Shown piece after piece: positions 14,639-22,517 of a DNA stretch of 35,970 bases. Position numbers and translations under genes: made by a program. The notes below the pieces were generated by a model. That model did no database searches. It was not told where the DNA came from and saw only the letters and a list, made by a program, of their open reading frames with translations. Numbering within the stretch: the stretch's first letter is position 1; the number at the start of each line of letters is the position of its first letter. Source of the stretch: CAYUUP01 sp964447925 (GTDB lineage: Bacteria > Bacillota > Clostridia > Oscillospirales > Oscillospiraceae); NCBI GenBank assembly GCA_964447925.1, contig CAYUUP010000006.1, forward strand, positions 1 through 35,970, read 5' to 3'.

Positions 14639-16527
14639 AAATTACGGATATGCTCTCACGGGAGAGCATCAGCCTGGGGGAGAGCCTGCCAGACAAGGCT
14701 GCTGTTATCCACCGGCTGGTGGAACTGCAGCAGGCAGGAGGCGCCTTGCGGGATGGCGTCCGGTATGAGCGGGATATCTTGGCCCGGGAGGACCAGGGCA
14801 GCACCGCCGTGGAGGGGGGCGTGGCTGTTCCCCACGCCAAGAGCCAGGGTGTTGCTCGACCGGGCCTGGCTGCACTGACTCTGACGCGAGGGGTGGACTG
14901 CGGCCAGCCAGGGGGCGGAGAGAGCGATGTCTTCTTTATGATCGCCGCGCCGGAGGACGGAGGAGATATCCATCTGGAGATCCTCTCCCGGCTGATGACT
15001 TGGCTTATGCAGCCGGACTTTACCGCCGCACTGCGGCAGGCGGGAAGTCCCAGGGAGTTCCTGGCCGTTATCGACCGCTTTGAAGAGGAGAGTGGGGCAG
15101 CATCCACCGCTGGAAATGCACCCATTCTGGCGGTCACTGCCTGCCCCACCGGCATTGCTCATACCTATATGGCGGCGGAAGCCCTGCGACAGGCAGGGGA
15201 CCGACTGAAGGTTACAGTCAAGGTGGAAACCAACGGATCTGGCGGTGTAAAAAACCAGCTGACGGCAGAGGAGATTCAAAACTGCAAAGGTATTATTGTG
15301 GCAGCAGACAAAAAGGTGGATACCGGTCGCTTTCAGGGCCATCCGGTGCTGTTCTGTACCGCCGCTGACGGCATCCACCGGGCGGAGGAACTGATCCGTC
15401 AGGTACAGGACGGAGGCGTACCTGTCTATGAGGGGGACGGCGAGAACGCCCCTATTGAGCAGACGGGGGACAGCCGGGGCCGCCGGGTCTATAAGCACCT
15501 GATGAACGGCGTCTCCCATATGCTGCCCTTTGTCATCGGCGGAGGTATTCTCATTGCCCTGGCCTTCCTGCTGGATGACTACGCCATCGACCCGGACAGC
15601 TTTGGCATGAATACTCCGGCGGCGGCCTTCTTCAAGATAGTGGGCAGCGCGGCCTTCGGTTTTATGCTGCCGGTGCTGGCGGGCTATATCGCCTATTCCA
15701 TCGCCGACCGCCCCGGATTAGCAGTGGGGTTTGTAGGCGGATATTTGGCCAATGAGGGCATCAGCTTTGTCTCAATATCGGGGGGAGAGGCAGTATCTGC
15801 AGGCTTTTTGGGGGCGCTGGCAGCGGGCTTCCTGGCAGGCTACCTGGTGGTAGGTCTGCGGAAGCTCACCCGGCGTATGCCGGAGAGCCTGGAGGGGCTG
15901 CGGCCCACCCTGATTTACCCCCTGCTGGGTATTCTGGGCATCGGCCTTACTATGTGCCTCATCAACCCTGTAGCGGCTTTCCTGAATGAGGCGCTTATCA
16001 CCGGATTGAATGCTATGGGCGGCGCTAGCCGTGTGCTATTGGGACTGGTGCTGGGGGGAATGATGAGTGTGGACATGGGTGGCCCGGTGAATAAGGCAGC
16101 CTATGTTTTCGGCACTGCCGCCATTGCCTCCGGCAGCTTCGACATCATGGCCGCTGTCATGGTGGGAGGCATGGTGCCGCCTATTGCCATCGCCCTGTGC
16201 GCCACGATTTTCCCCCGGAAGTTCAGCCGGGAAGAACGGAAATCTGGGCTGGTGAACTACGTTCTGGGACTGTGCTTCATCACCGAGGGGGCCATCCCCT
16301 TTGCCGCCGCTGACCCCTGGCGGGTGCTGCCCGCCTGTATTGCCGGTTCCTCTGTGGCTGGGGGGCTATCTATGCTTTTTGGCTGTACCCTCCGGGCGCC
16401 GCATGGGGGCATCTTTGTCTTCCCGGTGGTGGGCGGCTGGCCGCTGTATTTGGCGGCACTGGCAGTGGGCAGTGCGGTGGGCTGCGGCCTGCTGGCGGTA
16501 CTGAAGCGGAATGTGAGTGAAGGGTAA
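14635..16527 (+). CDS. fruA: Fructose PTS permease, EIIABC
   Basis: 630 aa membrane protein that imports fructose and phosphorylates it to fructose 1-phosphate. The EIIA domain (1-150) has phospho-acceptor His67 in EGGVAVPHAKS. The EIIB domain (about 163-265) has Cys170 in VTACPTGIAHTYMAAE. The EIIC domain (about 285-625) has several membrane segments and GGPVNKAAY and ITEGAIPFAA motifs. GGAGG lies 7 bp before the ATG at 14635. Domain order ABC on one chain is common in Bacillota. Confidence 0.95.
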   Translation: MKITDMLSRESISLGESLPDKAAVIHRLVELQQAGGALRDGVRYERDILAREDQGSTAVEGGVAVPHAKSQGVARPGLAALTLTRGVDCGQPGGGESDVFFMIAAPEDGGDIHLEILSRLMTWLMQPDFTAALRQAGSPREFLAVIDRFEEESGAASTAGNAPILAVTACPTGIAHTYMAAEALRQAGDRLKVTVKVETNGSGGVKNQLTAEEIQNCKGIIVAADKKVDTGRFQGHPVLFCTAADGIHRAEELIRQVQDGGVPVYEGDGENAPIEQTGDSRGRRVYKHLMNGVSHMLPFVIGGGILIALAFLLDDYAIDPDSFGMNTPAAAFFKIVGSAAFGFMLPVLAGYIAYSIADRPGLAVGFVGGYLANEGISFVSISGGEAVSAGFLGALAAGFLAGYLVVGLRKLTRRMPESLEGLRPTLIYPLLGILGIGLTMCLINPVAAFLNEALITGLNAMGGASRVLLGLVLGGMMSVDMGGPVNKAAYVFGTAAIASGSFDIMAAVMVGGMVPPIAIALCATIFPRKFSREERKSGLVNYVLGLCFITEGAIPFAAADPWRVLPACIAGSSVAGGLSMLFGCTLRAPHGGIFVFPVVGGWPLYLAALAVGSAVGCGLLAVLKRNVSEG

Positions 16528-16575
16528 TATTCACCCGGCCCATCCTGCGGGCAGAGCAAACGAAGAGGTGATTCT

Positions 16576-16848
16576 ATGGTATCGGAATGTGTGACGCTGA
16601 CCAACAGCCAGGGGCTGCATATGCGCCCTGCTACTCAGTTTGTCAAGGAGATGAATAACTTCGACGCTGTGGTTAGCCTTCATGCGGGCGGTCGGGAGAC
16701 CAACGGCAAGAGCGTTATGGCGCTGATGGCTGCCTGTCTACGGGGCGGGACAGAGGTAGAGGTGCGGTGCAGCGGACGGCAAGAGGCCGCCGCCCTGCAG
16801 CGGGCGGTGGAACTCATCAAATCGGGCTTTGGGGAGACGGATTCATGA
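16576..16848 (+). CDS. ptsH: Phosphocarrier protein HPr
   Basis: 90 aa. It carries phosphate from Enzyme I to EIIA. The active-site His15 lies in GLHMRPA. Ser46 in NGKSVMALM is the regulatory site used by HPr kinase in Bacillota, so this is a true HPr and not an FPr-like specialised domain. GAAGAGGTG precedes the ATG. The TGA overlaps the ptsI ATG. Confidence 0.95.
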   Translation: MVSECVTLTNSQGLHMRPATQFVKEMNNFDAVVSLHAGGRETNGKSVMALMAACLRGGTEVEVRCSGRQEAAALQRAVELIKSGFGETDS

Positions 16849-18590
16849 TGGAATGGAAAGGGGCTGGTGTTTCCAGCGGCATCGGTATGGGCCGGGCGGT
16901 AGTGCTGGGCGGGGAACTGCCGGACTATAGCAGCCGCCCCTATGCCGGACTGGAGCAGGAGCGCCGAAGGCTGGAGCAGGCGTTGGAGCATTTTACCGCC
17001 AAACTGGACATCCTAGCCGAGGCCACTCGGCAGCGGCTGGGCGATCAGGCGGGGGACATTCTCATCGGCCAAGGGGCTATGGCCGGTGACCCCGGATTCC
17101 GTCAGGCTATGGAGGAGGAACTTCAGGCGGGCCGCACCGCCGAGGCGGCCATTGATGGGGTGTGCCGCCAGTATGGAGCGCTTTTTTCCCAGACAGGGGA
17201 TGAACTGCTGCGCCAACGGGCCTCTGATCTGGAGGATATCCGGCAGCGACTGCTGGCCTTCCTGTTGCGGACGGAGGGGCCGGAGCTGGACGCCCTGCCG
17301 CCAGACACGGTGCTGGTGGTGAAAGATCTGACACCCTCTGTAACCGCCCGGTTAGATCCCAGCAAGGTGGCAGCGATTTTGTCGGAAACCGGTGGACAGA
17401 CCAGCCATGCCGCCATCCTAGCCCGGGGGCTGGAGATTCCCGCTGTGCTGGGACTCACGGGCATTTCATCCATTCTCCGATCCGGTCAGGCCGTCATCGT
17501 AGACGGAGGTTCAGGGCTGGTGGTTGCAGACCCGACGGAATTTCAGCTTAAGGAGTACAGTCGCCTCCGGCAGAAGGGGGATGCAGAACGGCAGGTACTG
17601 GAAGAATTTCGCACCCGGCCAACCCGCACCGCCGATGGCCGCGCCTGCGCGGTATTTGCCAACATCAGCGCTGCCAAGGAAGCCCTGCGGGCAGCGGAGC
17701 AGGGAGCGGAGGGAATTGGCCTTTTCCGGACGGAATTCCTCTTCCTGGACAGAGATGCGCCCCCCAGCGAGGAGGAGCAGTATGACGCCTACGTCAGGAC
17801 GGCGGAGGCCATGGGGGAGAAGCCGGTTGTCATCCGCACTTTGGACGTGGGGGGTGACAAACCGGTGAAATACCTGGGACTGGGGGAGGAGGAAAACCCC
17901 TTCCTGGGCTACCGGGCTATCCGATATTGTCTGGAGCATCCCAAGGTGTTCTCCTGCCAGCTGCGGGCTATCCTCCGGGCGGGGGCTGTCCGTCACAATA
18001 TCAAAATACTGCTGCCACTGGTGACGGGGGTGGAGGAGATCAGAGGATTCCAACGGCTGCTGGAGCGGTGTAAGGCATCGCTGGCGGAGGAGGAGATGCC
18101 CTTTGACCCCCGGCCGGAAATCGGCATTATGATAGAGACGCCTGCCGCCGTCCAACTGGCTTCCCGGCTGGCCCGGGAGGTGTCCTTTTTTAGCATCGGC
18201 ACCAACGACCTTACCCAGTATACCCTGGCGGTGGATCGGGGTAACGCACGGGTGAGGAGCCTGTATTCTCCCCTGCATCCCGCCGTCCTCCGCTCCATCC
18301 GACAGGTGATTACGGCAGGACATCAGGCGGGCATCCCGGTGGGGATGTGCGGCGAGGCCTGCGCTGATGCCCGGATGATCCCCCTGCTGACAGCATGGGA
18401 GCTAGATGAGTTTTCTGTCTCGCCTGCCGCCGTTCCAGCGGTGCGCCGGGCAATTTCTATCTGGAGCCGGGAGACGGCGGCAGAGCTGGCGGAGCAGGCC
18501 CTCTGCCTGGACTCTGCCGTTGCGGTGGAGCAGTATCTCTACCGCCATGTGAAACGGCGGGAGACACAGTGCAGGGTACCGGCGCAATAA
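16845..18590 (+). CDS. ptsI: PTS Enzyme I (PEP-protein phosphotransferase)
   Basis: 581 aa cytoplasmic enzyme that takes phosphate from PEP and passes it to HPr. The N-terminal HPr-binding and phosphohistidine domain includes His188 in GGQTSHAAILAR. The PEP-binding barrel shows GIGLFRTEFLFLDR, FFSIGTNDLTQYTLAVDR and GMCGEACAD with the catalytic Cys. Length is normal. The start is the ATG at 16845 or the adjacent ATG at 16848, with GGGGAG 8 bp upstream. Confidence 0.95.
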   Translation: MMEWKGAGVSSGIGMGRAVVLGGELPDYSSRPYAGLEQERRRLEQALEHFTAKLDILAEATRQRLGDQAGDILIGQGAMAGDPGFRQAMEEELQAGRTAEAAIDGVCRQYGALFSQTGDELLRQRASDLEDIRQRLLAFLLRTEGPELDALPPDTVLVVKDLTPSVTARLDPSKVAAILSETGGQTSHAAILARGLEIPAVLGLTGISSILRSGQAVIVDGGSGLVVADPTEFQLKEYSRLRQKGDAERQVLEEFRTRPTRTADGRACAVFANISAAKEALRAAEQGAEGIGLFRTEFLFLDRDAPPSEEEQYDAYVRTAEAMGEKPVVIRTLDVGGDKPVKYLGLGEEENPFLGYRAIRYCLEHPKVFSCQLRAILRAGAVRHNIKILLPLVTGVEEIRGFQRLLERCKASLAEEEMPFDPRPEIGIMIETPAAVQLASRLAREVSFFSIGTNDLTQYTLAVDRGNARVRSLYSPLHPAVLRSIRQVITAGHQAGIPVGMCGEACADARMIPLLTAWELDEFSVSPAAVPAVRRAISIWSRETAAELAEQALCLDSAVAVEQYLYRHVKRRETQCRVPAQ

Positions 18591-18591
18591 C

Positions 18592-18631
18592 AAAAAATCT
18601 CCTTGTTCTGCAGCGCAAAACAAGGAGATTT
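18592..18631 (-). terminator. Shared convergent terminator of the PTS operon and the OYE gene
   Basis: A perfect 13-bp stem, aaatctccttgtt (18595-18607) with aacaaggagattt (18619-18631). On the minus strand it is followed by six Ts, so it mainly terminates the flavoenzyme transcript. On the plus strand only TTT follows, giving weaker termination after ptsI. Confidence 0.85.
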
Positions 18632-18650
18632 CCAATTGTATGGAGCTGAT

Positions 18651-20678
18651 TTACAGAATACTGCCCCGCTGGGCGGCCTCCGAAATGGCGTCGATGGCCC
18701 GGCCCAGCTTTCGGGCGTTGCCGATAAGTTCTGCCGGAATCCCTCTCGCACGGAGGGCGGTATAGAGTGAGCTGTCCGGGTGGACGCCGGAGGCAACCAC
18801 CACCGTGTCACAGGGAATCCGCTCCGCAGAGAGAGTTCCATCCTTCTCCTGGCGTTCCACGGTGACGGAATCTGCGCCGATTGCCGTGACCCTAGTATTC
18901 TTCCAGCGTTTCACGCCCAGCCGATCCAGCTCTGCCAGGGTGGGCCAGCTGGTTCCCGGCTCATAGCCAAAGCCAATCTTCGGCCCTTGCTCTACCAACG
19001 TGATTTCCCGATCACACCGGTTCAATTCAGCTAGCGCCGCTGCTGGCGGCTCCGCCTGCCAAGCCAGCAGATAATAGAGCTGGTCAGGGGTCAGAGAGGA
19101 CTGGCGGGCGATGTACCGAGCGGTGTCGCAGCCCACGAAGGAACCGCCGATGAGTACCACCTGTTTTCCGGGTATCACCTGGCCGGTCAGGACTTCTGTG
19201 GTAGTGCAGACTGTCATGGACGGCGGGGCGGGAGGCAGCTCTGTCCGGTTGGGCTGTCCGCCGGTGGCCACGATGACCTGGTCGAAGCTCCCCTGCTGGA
19301 CGGTCAGGGGGGTGGCAGTGCGATTCAGCTTCACCGTCACACCGACGGTGCGCAGCACTGTCTCATAATAACGGATCAGGGATGTGAACTCATAGCGGGA
19401 AGGGATTTTGGAGGCCAGCCGCAGTTGTCCTCCGAGACTGCCGCTCTGCTCCCAAAGGGTGACGCAATGCCCTCGCTGAGCCAGCCGGATGGCGCATTCA
19501 CACCCTGCCGGACCGCCGCCTACCACCAGGAATTTCTGCGGTTCCGCAGCCAGCCGGGGTTTCAAACGGTAGCCCAGCCCGCACAGGCCATTGACGGTGC
19601 AGCGAACGGGCTTGTCAAAAAAGGTGTTTGCCAGACAGCCCTGATTGCAGGCCACACAAGGGCGGATCTCCCCGGACCGGCCATCCCTGGCCTTGTTTGC
19701 GAAATCCGGGTCGGCCAGCATGGGCCGACCCATGCCAATGAGATCCGCACGGCCCAGGGCCAGCACCTCCTCGGCCAGCGCCGGGGTATTGATACGGTTG
19801 CACATCATTACCGGCACGGACACAACCTCCCGGATGCTGCGGGAGAGGTAGGTCAGCGCACCGGGGGGGACATCACCGGGGAGCTGGGGTACTTTTGTTT
19901 CGTGCCAGCCGCCGGTGACGTTGAAGAGATCGACACCGGCTCCCTGGGCCAGCACGGCGAAGCGCTTGGCCTCCTCCAGTCCGTTGCTGCCGGGGATAAA
20001 GTCCTTGGCCCCCAGCCGGAAGATAATGGGATACTCTGGCCCCACAGCGGCCCGCACTGCACGGATGACTTCCAGAGGGAACCGGCACCGGTTCTCCCAA
20101 CTGCCGCCGTATTCGTCCTCCCGCAGGTTGGTGACGGGGGAGAGGAATTGAGAGATTAAATACCCGGCGGAGCCGAGAATCTCCACAGCGTCAAAACCTG
20201 CTTTCCGCGCCCTGACAGCCCCGGCAGCCCAGTTTACAATGACCTCGTTTATCTGTTCCCGGCTCATGGCTGGAGCGGTTTCGTGAGTGTAGGTGGAGTA
20301 GACGGCGGAGGGGGCCAAAGCAGGTCTGCCGCAGGGGACGTCCCGCTCCGGCACATATCGCCCCGCGTGGTAGAGCTGGACGGCTACTTTTGTACCCCGC
20401 TGGTGCATTCCGTCGGTGAATTCCCGCCAGCCATCGACAACATCATCGGTACGCAGAGACATGGAGTTATCCTTGGCACCGTAGTCATCAAAGCGGCAGG
20501 AGCCAACAATGGCCATGGCAAGACCGCCCTCTGCCCGCCGCCAGTAATACTGGCAGAAGCGTGGGGTGCAGCGCCCTCCGTCGGTGTAGAGATGGTGCAT
20601 GGCGGGCATGACGATGCGGTTTTTCAGGGTGAAGCCGGGCTTTATCTCCAGAGGGGTAAACAGGCGGGGGTAGTTCAT
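18651..20678 (-). CDS. Fe-S flavoenzyme of the Old Yellow Enzyme / 2,4-dienoyl-CoA reductase type
   Basis: 675 aa. An FMN TIM barrel (about 1-335) is followed by a [4Fe-4S] motif with Cys 341, 344, 348 and 360, and by FAD/NAD(P)-binding Rossmann domains beginning KFLVVGGGPAG (GGGPAG at 387-392). This is the FadH, BaiCD/BaiH and trimethylamine dehydrogenase architecture, which passes electrons from NAD(P)H via FAD and Fe-S to FMN to reduce a conjugated double bond. The active-site strand reads VEILGSAGYLI, like FadH and unlike the His-containing OYE motif. It lies 10 bp downstream of desulfoferrodoxin. The substrate is not determinable. Confidence 0.9.
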   Translation of the reverse strand: MNYPRLFTPLEIKPGFTLKNRIVMPAMHHLYTDGGRCTPRFCQYYWRRAEGGLAMAIVGSCRFDDYGAKDNSMSLRTDDVVDGWREFTDGMHQRGTKVAVQLYHAGRYVPERDVPCGRPALAPSAVYSTYTHETAPAMSREQINEVIVNWAAGAVRARKAGFDAVEILGSAGYLISQFLSPVTNLREDEYGGSWENRCRFPLEVIRAVRAAVGPEYPIIFRLGAKDFIPGSNGLEEAKRFAVLAQGAGVDLFNVTGGWHETKVPQLPGDVPPGALTYLSRSIREVVSVPVMMCNRINTPALAEEVLALGRADLIGMGRPMLADPDFANKARDGRSGEIRPCVACNQGCLANTFFDKPVRCTVNGLCGLGYRLKPRLAAEPQKFLVVGGGPAGCECAIRLAQRGHCVTLWEQSGSLGGQLRLASKIPSRYEFTSLIRYYETVLRTVGVTVKLNRTATPLTVQQGSFDQVIVATGGQPNRTELPPAPPSMTVCTTTEVLTGQVIPGKQVVLIGGSFVGCDTARYIARQSSLTPDQLYYLLAWQAEPPAAALAELNRCDREITLVEQGPKIGFGYEPGTSWPTLAELDRLGVKRWKNTRVTAIGADSVTVERQEKDGTLSAERIPCDTVVVASGVHPDSSLYTALRARGIPAELIGNARKLGRAIDAISEAAQRGSIL

Positions 20679-20688
20679 GCCGCCGTCC

Positions 20689-21063
20689 TCAGGACTTCCA
20701 GAGACTGTGGAGGTTGCAATAGGCGTAGACGGCCTCTACACTGTCTCCCGGAGCCAGGGCAAAGACGGCCTCCGGCCTGTCCTCCGGCTTCAGGGCTTTA
20801 TACTGCCAGCCCTGAGTGGTCTGCAAAAAGATCCAAGAGATGTTGTGGGCTTCCAGCATGGGGTGTTCCACAGAGCCAACCTTGACTGTTACAATATCGC
20901 CCTGTACCGTCCACTGGGGGACGTGCTTTTCTGCGGAGGCGTCAGTGGTTCCGGGGATGATTTCCTCCATCCTTTGGCCGCAGCACACCACGGGTACCTG
21001 GGCATCGGTCAGCTTTATGATTACATTTCCGCAGTGGGGACAGACATAAAATTTTACTTCCAT
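20689..21063 (-). CDS. dfx: Desulfoferrodoxin (superoxide reductase, two-iron class)
   Basis: 124 aa, cytoplasmic. It reduces superoxide to hydrogen peroxide without making oxygen, a typical defence of anaerobes. The N-terminal desulforedoxin domain has Cys 8, 11, 27 and 28 (FYVCPHCGN, VVCCG). The catalytic domain keeps the full iron ligand set: His47 in EKHVP, His67 in VEHPM, His73, and Cys116/His119 in CNLHSLW; Lys46 is also kept. CAGGAGGT precedes the ATG. Both metal sites appear complete. Confidence 0.96.
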   Translation of the reverse strand: MEVKFYVCPHCGNVIIKLTDAQVPVVCCGQRMEEIIPGTTDASAEKHVPQWTVQGDIVTVKVGSVEHPMLEAHNISWIFLQTTQGWQYKALKPEDRPEAVFALAPGDSVEAVYAYCNLHSLWKS

Positions 21064-21123
21064 AGTTAAATACCTCCTGTCAGTTTTGATAAAGCATATG
21101 GGGCATTTTGCCTCCTGTGTCCT

Positions 21124-21151
21124 ATTATATCACACTAGGGCGGAAAATCAA
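21124..21151 (-). promoter_or_regulatory. Promoter of dfx and the OYE gene
   Basis: On the minus strand TTGATT (21151-21146) and a perfect TATAAT (21129-21124) are 16 bp apart, about 60 bp before dfx. The rest of the 21064-21285 stretch shows no gene. Confidence 0.65.
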
Positions 21152-21287
21152 GGGAGGAGAGGCAATTCGCGGGACAAATTGGAAGGCAGTTCCGTGAGCA
21201 ATTTCATCCTGATATTTTTGCACAGGCGCAGGGAAAATCAATTTTCACTGCCGATCGGGTCTCTATAAGAGCAATATTAGGGCTTGT

Positions 21288-21326
21288 GCCCCAAAAACAA
21301 AGGGCCGTCTCTTGGCGAGACAGCCC
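21288..21326 (-). terminator. Terminator of the HU gene
   Basis: On the minus strand gggctgtctc (21326-21317) pairs with gagacggccc (21311-21302) through one U-G pair, followed by a T-rich tract to about 21288. It lies about 20 bp after the HU stop. Confidence 0.85.
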
Positions 21327-21347
21327 CATGTAGTCCATTTTCAGCTT

Positions 21348-21623
21348 TTATTGATTGACAGCATCCTTCAGTTCTTTGCCGGGCTTAAAGGCGGGGGACT
21401 TGGAGGCGGCGATGGTAATGGCCTCGCCAGTGTGGGGGTTGCGGCCCTCCCGGGCAGCCCGCTCACGGACCTCAAAGGAGCCAAAGCCAACCAGGCGGAC
21501 TTTTTCGCCTTGAACCAGCGCGTTGGTGATGCTATCCAGAACGGCATTCACGGCGGCCTCGGCGTCGCGGCGGCTCAAGCTGGCAGCTTCGGCGGTGCTG
21601 CGGATCAAATCTGTCTTGTTCAT
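21348..21623 (-). CDS. hup: DNA-binding protein HU
   Basis: 91 aa histone-like protein that bends and compacts DNA. MNKTDLIRSTAEAASLSRRD is the standard HU N-terminus. GFGSFEVRERAAREGRNPHTGE is the core and start of the DNA-gripping arm, and ASKSPAFKPGKELKDAVN is the C-terminal helix. The frame extends upstream, but AGGAGG before the ATG at 21623 and the family length fix the start. It lies 88 bp downstream of mazG on the same strand. A perfect 7-bp GC hairpin (21691-21708) lies between them but lacks a T-run. Confidence 0.96.
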   Translation of the reverse strand: MNKTDLIRSTAEAASLSRRDAEAAVNAVLDSITNALVQGEKVRLVGFGSFEVRERAAREGRNPHTGEAITIAASKSPAFKPGKELKDAVNQ

Positions 21624-21711
21624 TGTTTGTGTTCCTCCTAAAAATTTTCTTTTGAGAGGGCCGCAAACCGGCCCCAGTTCTATATAATAGCTGCGGCTGC
21701 TGCCGCAGATA

Positions 21712-22428
21712 TTATTGTGATTGGACGAGACGGATAATGCTCTCTGGCAGGGTGGCGGTCCCGGAGACGGACGGTTCCTCCGATTGGCGGATAACCGCAT
21801 CAATGGCAGCGTGGAGGGCGGCCTCCGCGTCAATACCGTCCCGCCAGGCGGCCATCACCAGATCCAGAAGTCTGCGACCCAATTCTTCTTGAGTCAGCGG
21901 CCCCACATGACAGAGAAACTCGTCTCCCAACGGGGCTTGCGTGCCTTTTGCCAGCTTGTCCAGCACCTTCTCCGCCCGCCAGAGGGCGGGCAGGGCAGAG
22001 GAGACGCCCCGGAGGGTATCGGCCAAGGTCTTTTGCCCCTTTTCCTCCCGCTTCAGATCCTCCCAGCTTTTGGCAGGGGATTCGCCAACGGTGTCGGATT
22101 GGGGGCCAAAGATATTGGGGTGGCGAAAGATCAGCTTTTTGCAGGCGGCATCGGCCACATCGTCCAGAGTAAAGCGCCCAGCGTCCTCCTCAATGGAGGC
22201 GTGGAAGACCACCTGCATCAGGACATCCCCCAACTCCTCCTGAAGGATGTCTGGGTCATTGGTGTCGATGCCTTCAGCCGCCTCATAGGCCTCCTCAATG
22301 AGGTTACGGCGGATGCTCCGATGGGTCTGAACTTTGTCCCAGGGACAGCCCTCCGGTGAACGGAGAATAGCCACCACCCGGCGCAGGTCTTCTACTGTAT
22401 AGTGTTCCCTACGCTCAAAATTTATCAT
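21712..22428 (-). CDS. mazG: Nucleoside triphosphate pyrophosphohydrolase MazG
   Basis: 238 aa. It hydrolyses (d)NTPs to NMP and pyrophosphate, cleaning the nucleotide pool. The MazG domain shows GCPWDKVQTHRSIRRNLIEE, EEAYEA and LQEELGDVLMQVVFHA with the Mg-binding acidic residues. Then come the conserved RHPNIFG and the W-E-x-x-K-R-E-E-K stretch. It is slightly shorter at the C-terminus than the common 260 aa form. AAGGAG lies 7 bp before the ATG. It follows the SpoVB-like gene as yabN follows yabM in Bacillus. Confidence 0.94.
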   Translation of the reverse strand: MINFERREHYTVEDLRRVVAILRSPEGCPWDKVQTHRSIRRNLIEEAYEAAEGIDTNDPDILQEELGDVLMQVVFHASIEEDAGRFTLDDVADAACKKLIFRHPNIFGPQSDTVGESPAKSWEDLKREEKGQKTLADTLRGVSSALPALWRAEKVLDKLAKGTQAPLGDEFLCHVGPLTQEELGRRLLDLVMAAWRDGIDAEAALHAAIDAVIRQSEEPSVSGTATLPESIIRLVQSQ

Positions 22429-22517
22429 AACTATACTCCTTTGTGCAAGCTCTTTTTTGCTATCATCCGGAAGAAAATGAAATTTTGGTAGAAATGACTA
22501 GAACACAGTGCCGTTTT

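Noticed and set aside
19425..20159. Long plus-strand frame opposite the OYE gene
   Set aside because: Antisense shadow. The minus strand shows complete TIM-barrel, Fe-S and Rossmann motifs across it.
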